Shown here: positions 6,842 to 13,000 of the stretch, piece after piece | Position numbering within the stretch: position 1 is the stretch's first letter | Layout of the letters: every line of letters begins with the position of its first letter | Assembly: GCA_026770585.1 (NCBI GenBank) | Contig: MU646568.1 | Coordinates: forward strand, 259,879 to 273,427 | Length of the DNA: 13,549 nt | DNA from: Baffinella frigidus | Taxonomy: Eukaryota; Cryptophyceae; Cryptomonadales; Baffinellaceae | Reading direction: 5' to 3' | Notes under the pieces: model-generated | What the model was told of the DNA's origin: nothing | Database searches by the model: none | What the model saw: the letters and a program-made list of their open reading frames with translations, nothing else | Position numbers and translations under genes: made by a program

Positions 6842-6950
6842 TGAATACGGGATGCTCGTTTGAGTCGCTGAATTTGTATGCTGGGACCATTCAATCGAGC
6901 ATGATCGATTGAGGTATGGTCCAATGGGAAAGCGCATCAACTTTTTGCTA

Positions 6951-7051
6951 TCCCTTAAGTGCCCAGGCCTGCAAATTTGCAGGCCAAGAGGTCCTAGGTA
7001 GGTCCTAGGGCCCTACGGTAGGGCGTATGAGCCTACTGGGCACTTAAGGGA
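6951..7051. mobile_element. Family C element, copy 3, perfect ends
   Basis: The 16-bp ends TCCCTTAAGTGCCCAG and CTGGGCACTTAAGGGA are perfect complements. Length 101 bp. It contains a perfect 20-bp palindrome, GGCCTGCAAATTTGCAGGCC, at 6966-6985 not found in the other copies. The best-preserved C copy. Confidence 0.8.
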
Positions 7052-7485
7052 CCTATCATAGGTACCGGTTTCCCGAAAGCCTTGCGACCACGCACGCACG
7101 ATCAGGAGGGGAAAACTTTACGACTTCCTACGAAAAGAAGGGGGGGGAGGGAGCATTTTCTGAATTCTGAATTCTGGATTCTGAATTTATTAGACAGGAT
7201 TCGCCGTTTACGACGCTCTGACGAGCCTTTATTTTTGATGCAAGGTGCTTTATTGTAGCTTTCGGGCCAGCTCAGATTTTGGGTCGGGGTCGGGAGGTCG
7301 GGAAAGCGAAAAACATCGTTTTTTTGGCGTCCATCTAAAGTTTTATGCTAACTTATGCATTGATTTGATGACAAGATGCACAACCCACCCATGACATGCC
7401 ACATTTCCCTCAATTTTGTAGATTGTTTCCATTCCCGAACTCCCGACCCGACCTTGAAAATCCGGGCTGAACCGAAAAGCACAAA
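7052..7485. other. Non-coding stretch
   Basis: Holds a TCTGAATTC-type short repeat at 7159-7183, a second copy of TTTATTAGACAGGATT at 7186 and a GGTCGGG repeat at 7280-7300. No credible gene. Confidence 0.5.
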
Positions 7486-7625
7486 GGGTCCTTTAGGTTC
7501 TTTTATCTCCCACCATAGGCAGACACTGGAACTTATCATGCAGAAAGGCCCTGCTTCCTTTCGGATCGCATCAAGCCCACCGGTGCAGAAGGTTCGCAGC
7601 AGAAACCGGCTCAAGGGTTGTCCTT
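7486..7625 (-). repeat. Dispersed repeat D, reversed copy 1 of a tandem trio
   Basis: Reads GGTCCTTTAGGTTCTTTTAT, CATAGGCAGACACTGGAACT, CTTCCTTTCGGATCGCATCA and GCAGAAACCGGCTCAAGGGT, the block order of D in reverse complement. Confidence 0.75.
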
Positions 7626-7644
7626 GAGGGGCGTTTCAAGTCGG

Positions 7645-7770
7645 GACGACTTCAGGTCCTTAAGTTCCTTCGAGCTCCCAACATTGGCGAACACCGGAAC
7701 TTGTTCTGAACTGAACTTGTTCGGCAGAAAAGCCATCGTTCCGTTCGGATCACATCAAGCCCCCCTTTCG
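7645..7770 (-). repeat. Dispersed repeat D, reversed copy 2, internally altered
   Basis: CTTCGAGCTCCCAACATTGG and CGGATCACATCAAGCCCCCC identify D. A small internal duplication (GAACTTGTTC / GAACTTGTTC at 7697-7732) is specific to this copy, and the outer end with the ACCGGCT block is missing. Confidence 0.7.
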
Positions 7771-7779
7771 GGAACATTT

Positions 7780-7934
7780 CCTTTAGGTCCTTCAGGTTCT
7801 TCGAGCTCCCAACATAGGCGGACACCAGAACTGGTTCTGTAGAAAGGCCATGCTTCCTTTCGGATCACATCAAGCCCCCCTGTACAGAGGATCGCGGCAG
7901 AAACCGGCTAAAGGGTATCCTCATCGGGCGCTGA
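7780..7934 (-). repeat. Dispersed repeat D, reversed copy 3
   Basis: CCTTTAGGTCCTTCAGGTTC through GCGGCAGAAACCGGCTAAAG and TATCCTCATCGGGCG, complete and close to the copies at 5354 and 9648. Confidence 0.75.
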
Positions 7935-8514
7935 GTTAATCCAGAGGATCTTGCTCGTGGACATTTCTGGATCGGGGGAGGGGTGTGTGTGTGTGATTGC
8001 TACGGCTCGTAGGGCTCGTAACCTAGTGTTCAGGTTTTACGACCTTTTTACGACGTTACATTACGATCATAAAAGGCGGGAACTTTACAACAGCCTGTCG
8101 TCGGGGGGGCCGAGAACCGGGAGGGGCAGGGTCTGGAGAGGGTGGTGGCCTTTGTCGCATCTGTCCGCGCCCGGAGGGGGAAGTCCCCGAGCGTTTACGG
8201 TCCATCTAAGAGCTGTGATTAAAAACATTTTTAAAAAGGAGGCCACAACGATCACATTTCTATATCGGTACACTTCAGATTCCATAGATACACCTCATGG
8301 GTGAATAGACGGACATAGAGACGACATAGACTCCAAAAATGACCCAAAAATAGACTTTCTCGTCAGCAAAAGGTCATTTCGGGGTCACTTTCTCTGCATT
8401 TTTACACGCCAAGGGTCACTTTCTGCGATCTTCTCCGGGCGCGGCCGGTATCAAACGTTCAATTTCGGGGATTCCGACTGTCTTGAAAAGAGCGTTTTGC
8501 GGAGGCCGCATTTG
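7935..8514. other. Non-coding stretch
   Basis: A short TG run lies at 7982-7994. GGTCACTTTCT recurs at 8382 and 8416. A 117-codon open frame at 7951-8304 has no domain I recognise. I see no splice-supported exon here. Confidence 0.45.
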
Positions 8515-8604
8515 AAAAAGACCTTTTCGCTGTAGTAAAAAAGACCTTTTCGCTGTAGTAATCAGAAAAAGACCTTTTCGCATTCTTTTCGCTGTAGTAA
8601 TCGG
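8515..8604 (+). repeat. AAAAGACCTTTTCGCTGTAGT tandem repeat
   Basis: Three units of GAAAAAGACCTTTTCGC with CTGTAGTAATC tails; the third has an inserted ATTCTTTTCG. Each unit contains the self-complementary AAAAGACCTTTT. Confidence 0.85.
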
Positions 8605-8704
8605 TCACGGGACTGCTTGGTCACACGCTTATCTTGACAATAGACGGCTTTTTTTTTGACTGTCTACATCATGGGAACATCTCTCGTTCTCAAGGTTGGG
8701 GCTA

Positions 8705-8748
8705 AGAACCAAGGGGAATCGCACGCAGAACCAAGGGGAACCTCACGC
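8705..8748 (+). repeat. 22-bp direct repeat, two units
   Basis: AGAACCAAGGGGAATCGCAC(GC) is followed directly by AGAACCAAGGGGAACCTCAC(GC). Confidence 0.85.
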
Positions 8749-9120
8749 AATCAGGGCCGGCGACAGGACACGGGATTTCATGATGACCTCATCGCGTGCA
8801 GAGAGACTGACGGCAGCTTCGTCGCCTGGAGTCTTCTCGCCTGACAGAGAAGACAACACCAAGCAGACGGTGTCGATGTCGAAGCCGATCATCATCCCAA
8901 AGGGGAAAGGGCGGCGCGGGGAGGGGATCCGGTCGGTGATTGCGGCGTCGCACCCCGAGCACAGAGGAAATGGCTCGCGCGAGCTCCACTCCCTATCGGA
9001 GTGCGCTTTCCTCATGGAGGACCTCGGTATCGAAGACGGTCAGCATCCCCAAAGGGATGGGGCGGCGCGGGGGGCTTCCACACACTCTGAGGAAGACAAC
9101 CTCCTCCGGACGTGCTCGGG
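8743..9120 (-). pseudogene. Duplicated coding-like fragment, function unknown
   Basis: Two fragments share a motif: RRPFPFGMMIGFDIDTVC (from near 8926 downward) and RRPIPLGMLTVFDTEVL (from near 9075 downward, stop at 8993). The underlying DNA at 8877-8925 and 9028-9077 is a direct repeat offset by about 151 bp. The first continues as SLSGEKTPGDEAAVSL and DEVIMKSRVL before a stop, an amino-acid mix that looks coding. I do not recognise the family. It may be two decayed copies of one exon; 9191-9550 beside it has no credible gene. Confidence 0.3.
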
Positions 9121-9554
9121 CGCCTTCGCCACCCTCTCGACGACATCATCTCCCACCGAAGCAACCGACTGGTGCAGGAGGTTATCTTAATCTGAGTGCG
9201 TGGAGCGAGTCAAGCTCGCCCGGTCGACACGCAAAGCCGCAGACCCGTCCTTCCACAGCGGCAAAGTTCGGCCAGTGCGCTCAGCACACTCGGCTGGACT
9301 GTGTCTCCCGTCGTGGGGAAGGACGGGAGAAAACGTAGAGAGTGGTTCGGACAGATTGTGAATGAATGAATGAAAACTTCGGGACTCGTTCCTCAAAGTC
9401 TCTCGCCGCGCCACGCGGGGCCTCTAGGTCCTTCAAGTTCTCGACATGCTGCACACACACGCAGATAAAGGATCAAAAGAATGCGAACCATGGTAAGGCG
9501 GGAGTGAGGCGATGTGGGATGGCTCGCCGGTACCTCGAGTGGTCAAGCGCCCTT

Positions 9555-9604
9555 GCGGTCCTTGAGGTTCTTGAGACTCCCATCAGAGGCGGACACTGGA
9601 ACTG
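9555..9604 (-). repeat. Fragment of dispersed repeat D, reversed
   Basis: GGTCCTTGAGGTTCTTGAGA followed by CTCCCATCAGAGGCGGACAC. A shorter fragment (TAGGTCCTTCAAGTTCTCGA) lies at 9426-9445. Confidence 0.6.
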
Positions 9605-9647
9605 GGCGCCCGCCGCGTCGCGAGAGGAGGCCGCACTCCCACACACC

Positions 9648-9793
9648 CGATGAGGATACCCTTTAGCCGGTTTCTGCCGCGATCCTCTGCACCGGGGGGC
9701 CTGAATGTGATCCGAAAGGAAGCATGGCTTTTCTGCAGAACCAGTTCCGGTGTCCGCCTATGTTGGGAGCTCGAAGAACCTAAAGGACCTAAA
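9648..9793 (+). repeat. Dispersed repeat D, full copy
   Basis: CGATGAGGATACCCTTTAGC to GAACCTAAAGGACCTAAA, nearly identical to 5356-5506. The two copies differ mainly in the GGGGGGCCTG region and the CTGCAG(G/A) stretch. Confidence 0.8.
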
Positions 9794-9841
9794 ACAACCA
9801 TTTGTGTAGGCGCGCCATAGCGGGGGGAGCGCGGCCTGTCC

Positions 9842-9932
9842 TCACGGCTAGGGCACATGCGTATGCCCAAGGTTCTATGATGGTCCTAGGGAGGGGGCGG
9901 TTTCTGATGAGCGAGGTACTCCTGGGAGCGCG
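9842..9932. mobile_element. Family A element, left end missing
   Basis: Right arm TCTGATGAGCGAGGTACTCCTG with the GGTCCTAGGGAGGGGGCGG shoulder; the left arm is not recognisable. Confidence 0.5.
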
Positions 9933-10044
9933 GACGGGTGGCCTCTCGTCGTTGTTCGCAGGATCTGTGTAGCGTGTGGACTGTCCTCACTGCGAGGGCT
10001 TCGTCCTCTTAACGGCACCGCGATCGACCCGCACCGCAGCGAGA

Positions 10045-10174
10045 CAGGGGCACCTCGCTCATGAGAAAGTGCCACCCCCTAGGACCCTGCAGTAGGCCTA
10101 TGCCTAGGGCCATATGGTGGTCCTAGGGGGTGGTCCTAGGGGGTGGGCGGTTTCTTATGAGCGAGGTACTCCTG
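10045..10174. mobile_element. Family A element, copy near 10.1 kb
   Basis: CAGGGGCACCTCGCTCATGA at the left, TTATGAGCGAGGTACTCCTG at the right, then TA. The right shoulder GTGGTCCTAGGGG is duplicated inside the element. Confidence 0.75.
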
Positions 10175-10220
10175 TATCCCACTAGCGGTGAGTAGGCTAT
10201 TCCGCTCCTGTTTTAGCCTG

Positions 10221-10310
10221 CAGGGGTACCTCACACTCACAAGAAAACGCCCAACCCCTTGGATCACCACAGGGCCCTAGGCTTAGCGCTACTGTTGGGT
10301 ACCCTTCTAT
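10221..10310. mobile_element. Family A left half, right end lost
   Basis: CAGGGGTACCTCACACTCAC followed by AAGAAAACGCCCAACCCC and the CCCTAGG core; no right arm follows. Confidence 0.5.
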
Positions 10311-10361
10311 CCAGGTCCTGCTCAGACACGGGCTCTGTGGTGGTGCATACATGGCGGCCGT
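10311..10361 (-). repeat. Inverted partner of 99-150
   Basis: CCAGGTCCTGCTCAGACACG through GCATACATGGCGGCCGTA matches the reverse complement of the left-end copy. Confidence 0.6.
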
Positions 10362-10406
10362 ATCTGATACGAACATGGGTGTGAAGGGCGTGCAGCATCA
10401 CCTGCA

Positions 10407-10523
10407 CAGGGGTACCTCGCTCATAAGAAACGCCCACCCCCCTAGGACCTCCATAGGACCCTAGGCATAGGCCTACTGTAGGGTCCTAGTGGGGGGCGGT
10501 TTCTTATGAGCGAGGTACCCCTG
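10407..10523. mobile_element. Family A element, well-preserved copy
   Basis: CAGGGGTACCTCGCTCATAA ends against TTATGAGCGAGGTACCCCTG, with CATAGGCCTACTGTAGGGTC as core. TA follows on the right; the left flank is CA. Length 117 bp. Confidence 0.75.
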
Positions 10524-10630
10524 TATTGACGCTCCTTCCTCTGATACCCTCGTCCGCTCTCTCTGTCGGTCTACGTTCCATATCCGGATCGCGCAGGCTC
10601 TTTGTGACGGGCCGACCACGAAAAGGCGAA

Positions 10631-10810
10631 CCGGGGTTACTCGCATAAGGACACGCACCGCCTTTCAACCCTAAACGCTGAGTAAAATGAACTTCGACAC
10701 CGATACTCTGTATGTACATGTACAGTTTCCCGGAGAGAACGTCGGGGCGACGTTCTACCTAGGGCACGCCTAGGGCACGCCGCCTCCTCACGAGAGAGGC
10801 ACCCCTGGAC
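10631..10810. other. Degenerate element ends, no gene seen
   Basis: A B-like left end (GGGGTTACTCGCATAAGGAC) begins near 10633, and an A-like right end (CTCACGAGAGAGGCACCCCTG) lies at 10786-10806. Between them I see only unique sequence. Confidence 0.3.
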
Positions 10811-10846
10811 GGTCGTGCGACCAAGCCCGAACATGCTTGTTTGTTT

Positions 10847-11050
10847 TTACTCCTCCAGAAAATTGTAAATAGCCAACTGCGGGGTAGCCATCTTAACGGC
10901 CCTTCTCTCTCCGTTACTGAAGAGCCACGCCGAAGATTGAAATTGGAGCTCCGAATACAATCGCGCTGCCAGCGACGATGCAGCCTGCCCCTCATCCCAA
11001 GGCTCATCCCGAGGCGGGCCCGTCCTTACATGTAACCTGTGGACGTGCAT
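10847..11050 (-). CDS. Small open frame, possible exon, unknown
   Basis: A 67-codon frame from an ATG at 11050 ends with TAA at 10847. The second half (SSLAARLYSELQFQSSAWLF, then ATPQLAIYNFLEE) has a balanced, protein-like composition unlike the repeats nearby. I recognise no domain. It lies downstream of the exon fragments on the same strand and could be a late exon or a separate short frame. Confidence 0.2.
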   Translation of the reverse strand: MHVHRLHVRTGPPRDEPWDEGQAASSLAARLYSELQFQSSAWLFSNGERRAVKMATPQLAIYNFLEE

Positions 11051-11100
11051 GCACAGGCTACAGGGCCCCGCTGCGCTGAGCGGCAGAGCGCCGAATCAAC

Positions 11101-11160
11101 TCCGTCCCGCGGCGGGCCTATCCGTCCTGAGGCGGGCCTATCCGTCCCGAGGCGGGCCTA
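11101..11160 (+). repeat. 20-bp tandem repeat, three units
   Basis: TCCGTCCCGCGGCGGGCCTA, TCCGTCCTGAGGCGGGCCTA and TCCGTCCCGAGGCGGGCCTA in exact register. Three more units resume at 11224-11283, after an insertion that carries a partial copy of the third exon. Confidence 0.9.
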
Positions 11161-11169
11161 TCAACCCCT

Positions 11170-11212
11170 CCCGCGGTGCGAGGCTTTGCAGATCGCCGAC
11201 TCCGCGAGGCGG
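11170..11212 (-). pseudogene. Partial copy of the third exon
   Basis: The minus strand reads LAESAICKASHRGR, matching LARDSALCKASHRGR at the end of the exon at 11311-11411. The donor GT is replaced by GG here, so this copy could not splice in the same way. Confidence 0.5.
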
Positions 11213-11223
11213 GCCTGCATCAC

Positions 11224-11283
11224 TCCGTCCCAAGGCGGGCCTATCAGTCCTGAGGCGGGCCCGTCTATCCCGAGGCGGGCCCG
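11224..11283 (+). repeat. 20-bp tandem repeat, second block
   Basis: Three more units of the 11101 repeat: TCCGTCCCAAGGCGGGCCTA, TCAGTCCTGAGGCGGGCCCG and TCTATCCCGAGGCGGGCCCG. Confidence 0.85.
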
Positions 11284-11310
11284 TCCCACGGCGCTCCTGA
11301 TGCGTCTCAC

Positions 11311-11411
11311 CTCCCGCGGTGCGAGGCTTTGCAGAGGGCCGAGTCGCGCGCGAGGCTCTGCACGAACTCGGCGATGGGGCCCGTGCACTTCTGCCGCACG
11401 TGCGGGATCAC
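11311..11411 (-). CDS. Probable internal exon (third) of an unrecognised gene
   Basis: On the minus strand a pyrimidine tract CTCTCTCCCCCTTCCCTTCAG is followed by 101 nt of open sequence and the strong donor GTGAGA. The exon reads VIPHVRQKCTGPIAEFVQSL, then ARDSALCKASHRG and two bases of the next codon (phase 0 in, phase 2 out). Composition is protein-like. The frame can join in phase 0 to the exon at 11718-11786. I cannot name the family. A partial copy of its end at 11170-11212 suggests the locus has been duplicated. It is unknown whether the gene is functional. Confidence 0.45.
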
Positions 11412-11520
11412 CTGAAGGGAAGGGGGAGAGAGGTTTGATGGATGGTCAAACACGACCGCTACAGGGGAGAAGAGATGCGCACGCTGACGGGCCTACATAT
11501 CCAAGCACTTCACTTCCGAG

Positions 11521-11584
11521 GGTAACGCGTGCCTTCACGCTCGACCTGGGCAACTACGCGATGCTCTGGTACAACCCCTCCCCG
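11521..11584 (+). CDS. Possible exon on the plus strand, unknown
   Basis: After CACTTCACTTCCGAG the plus strand reads VTRAFTLDLGNYAMLWYNPS P and then meets GTTTCC, a weak donor. The residue mix (Tyr, Trp, Leu, Asn) is far more protein-like than the surrounding frame. It lies between two minus-strand exons, so either it belongs to an antisense gene or it is chance. No family recognised. Confidence 0.25.
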
Positions 11585-11653
11585 GTTTCCGTGTACACAG
11601 CATGCCCGGTTCAGTCAAAAACGTCGCACGGGGAACATCCAAAGAGTCGCACG

Positions 11654-11706
11654 GGGAGAGGGAGAGGGAGAGGGAGAGGGAGAGGGAGAGGGAAAGGGAG
11701 AGGGAG
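11654..11706. repeat. (GGGAGA)n microsatellite
   Basis: About eight or nine hexamer units with one A variant. Relative to the minus-strand exons it would be a CTCCCT tract in the intron just after the exon at 11718-11786. A 12-bp repeat, GTCGCACGGGGA, occurs twice immediately before it. Confidence 0.9.
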
Positions 11707-11717
11707 CGAGTGCAGAC

Positions 11718-11786
11718 CTCATCCTTCTCGAAGCTGGCCGGGCCGCTGGCCGCACCAGCCACGAACGCTGCCAGCCACTGCTCCAC
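11718..11786 (-). CDS. Probable second exon (VEQWLA type), best-preserved copy
   Basis: Twenty-three codons, VEQWLAAFVAGAASGPASFE then KDE, between CCCGTTTGCTGGTGGCAG (acceptor) and GTCTGC (weak donor). Phase 0 at both ends. The intron end CCCCGTTTG..GGCAG is also conserved at 11922 and 12118, so intron and exon were duplicated together. The QVEQWL motif resembles a helix start in C-terminal glutathione-transferase-like domains, but that is only a guess. Confidence 0.4.
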
Positions 11787-11870
11787 CTGCCACCAGCAAA
11801 CGGGGGGGTGAATTCCCATTCCTACCCAGCCTGGAGCTGACTAGGGGTCAAATCGTTGAATAACTCTCGA

Positions 11871-11922
11871 TCGCAAAAGTGCCAAACCACCGCCCCCCGT
11901 GGACTAGTGGCCACTGTTCTAC
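11871..11922 (-). pseudogene. Second-exon copy, diverged (VEQWPL)
   Basis: After CCCCGTTTGGTGTGGCAG the minus strand reads VEQWPLVHGGRWFGTFA; only the first residues match the other copies. Confidence 0.4.
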
Positions 11923-11987
11923 CTGCCACACCAAACGGGGACGCGTTGCTCAACGACCCAGGCAGCGTGTGTACCGGGGACGGTGTG

Positions 11988-12020
11988 TACAATAGTTGTA
12001 GAGACTTTACAACTATTGTA
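11988..12020. other. 13-bp perfect hairpin
   Basis: TACAATAGTTGTA, a 7-nt loop GAGACTT, then TACAACTATTGTA. Further partial copies (ACAACTATTGTAGA) follow up to 12045. Related sequence forms a second inverted repeat at 12177-12245. Confidence 0.75.
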
Positions 12021-12071
12021 GAAACTATACAACTATTGTAGAGAGTATATACAAGTATTTGTAGGGAGTTT

Positions 12072-12118
12072 TCGAAGCTGGCCGAGCCTGCTACGAACGC
12101 CGCGAGCCACTGCTCCAC
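12072..12118 (-). pseudogene. Second-exon copy (VEQWLAAFVAGSASFE)
   Basis: After CCCCGTTTGCTGTTGGCAG the minus strand reads VEQWLAAFVAGSASFEN, very like 11718-11786 but five residues shorter inside (GAASGPAS to GSAS), then runs on into the ACAATAGTTG repeat without a clear donor. Confidence 0.45.
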
Positions 12119-12176
12119 CTGCCAACAGCAAACGGGGACCCGCTACATTGTTGTTTTTCATAGTTGTATGTACTTT

Positions 12177-12245
12177 CTACAATAGTTGTATAGTGTGCCC
12201 CGGACGGGGTGTACAATAATTGTAGCAACTATACAACTATTTTAG
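12177..12245. other. 17-bp inverted repeat with GC-rich inner stem
   Basis: CTACAATAGTTGTATAG and CTATACAACTATTTTAG pair at 16 of 17 positions around about 35 nt that includes CCCC-GGAC-GGGG. It shares sequence with the hairpin at 11988, so the two may be copies of one small element. Confidence 0.6.
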
Positions 12246-12296
12246 AGAGGATTTACAACTGCCACGAACGCTGCTCTCTGCCAACCACTGCTCGAC
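12237..12296 (-). pseudogene. Second-exon copy (VEQWLAESS)
   Basis: A long pyrimidine tract (minus strand, 12370 to 12303) leads to AATGCAG and then VEQWLAESSVRGSCKSSLK and a TAG. The acceptor region is strong, but the exon body has diverged or lost bases and ends in a stop. Confidence 0.45.
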
Positions 12297-12394
12297 CTGC
12301 ATTGATAGAGGGAGGGAGGGAGAGGGAGTGAGCGGGGGTGAGGGGGGAGGTAGGAGATGGGAGAGAGAGACGCGAAACGGGGCCACTAACGGCT

Positions 12395-12436
12395 GCCAAC
12401 CACTTGACCAGAAGTCGAGATTGGAGAGGAGGAGAC
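12395..12436 (-). pseudogene. First-exon copy joined to second-exon-like sequence
   Basis: Minus strand reads LLLSNLDF and then, in another frame, KWLAAVSGP. This resembles the first-exon end (LLLSKLDFQ) placed directly against the second-exon start (QWLAAFVAGAASGP) with four bases lost. It may record a spliced copy or a deletion. Confidence 0.35.
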
Positions 12437-12437
12437 A

Positions 12438-12544
12438 CCCTAATTCCGGCGTCAACATACTTCCGGCGTTGCGCAGCACCCTACTGTATTGCCTACGGTA
12501 GCACCCTACGGAATGCAGTAATTAGGTTGATATCGGAACAAGGG
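12438..12544. mobile_element. Miniature inverted-repeat element, family E, copy 1
   Basis: CCCTAATTCCGGCGTCAAC at the left pairs with GTTGATATCGGAACAAGGG at the right (14 of 19). The interior has CACCCTACTGTATTGCCTAC, the CTAC-GTAG core again. Confidence 0.5.
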
Positions 12545-12550
12545 CAGGGC

Positions 12551-12601
12551 GGTAAGGGTGGACGTCCACTTTTCAGGTAAGGGTGAACGTCCACCCTTAC
12601 C
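12551..12601. repeat. Tandem pair of near-palindromes
   Basis: GGTAAGGGTGGACGTCCACT (from 12551) and GGTAAGGGTGAACGTCCACC (from 12576) follow each other. The second extends to a 26-bp palindrome ending CACCCTTACC with one mismatched pair; the first contains the perfect GTGGACGTCCAC. Confidence 0.75.
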
Positions 12602-12625
12602 TACAAATCGAGCTTGGACAGGGGG
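12601..12625 (-). pseudogene. First-exon copy (LSKLDL), broken
   Basis: The minus strand reads PPLSKLDL then TAG directly before GTAAGG. This is the LLLSKLDFQ motif with Gln changed to a stop, still beside a good donor. Confidence 0.4.
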
Positions 12626-12626
12626 G

Positions 12627-12713
12627 GTGCATTCCGGAGAGCACCCTACTGTACTGCCTACGGTGGAGAGCTCCCTACACCATGCCGTCATCAGGTTGAT
12701 GCCGGAATTAGGG
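12627..12713. mobile_element. Family E element, copy 2, left end decayed
   Basis: The right end GTTGATGCCGGAATTAGGG is the near-exact complement of the left end of copy 1 at 12438. The interior CACCCTACTGTACTGCCTAC matches copy 1. The left end is not clear. Confidence 0.45.
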
Positions 12714-12797
12714 CGTCCTCTGGGGGACCTTCACGGCAACACGATCTTAAGTTGCCAGATTTACTTACCCCCGGGTCAGCTTTCGTCCGGGCCTTAC
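12714..12797. other. Short non-coding stretch between exon fragments
   Basis: No motif recognised. It would be the intron after the LLSKLDSQ copy. Confidence 0.3.
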
Positions 12798-12850
12798 CTG
12801 GGAATCCAGCTTGGAGAGGAGGGAGGGGATCCGCGGGATCCAACCACTGC
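12798..12850 (-). pseudogene. First-exon copy (LLSKLDSQ) with a one-base insertion
   Basis: The minus strand reads LLSKLDSQ followed by the good donor GTAAGG. Upstream, CCCGCGGATCCCCTCCCTCC aligns to the intact copy with one extra base, shifting the frame. A KQWLD stretch just before it resembles the second-exon motif. Confidence 0.4.
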
Positions 12851-13000
12851 TTCGCAAACGCTACGCAACTGGAGGACTCTAGTACAAATCCAGTATAAAT
12901 TAACGGACACGATGCAGGCGCGCTCTGAGAGCTTTGGCGGTTTTGATACCCGAATTTGATACCCGATTTTTTGAAATTTCGGGTAGGGCTTTGGTGGTAC

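Noticed and set aside
8696-9338. Overlapping plus-strand open frames
   Set aside because: Two frames cover the same bases, and the minus strand has the more protein-like, duplicated motif.
11039-11863. A 274-codon plus-strand frame
   Set aside because: Most is the 20-bp tandem repeat and the GGGAGA microsatellite, and it runs antisense to exon-like pieces with splice signals. Only the short stretch at 11521-11584 was kept as a possible exon.
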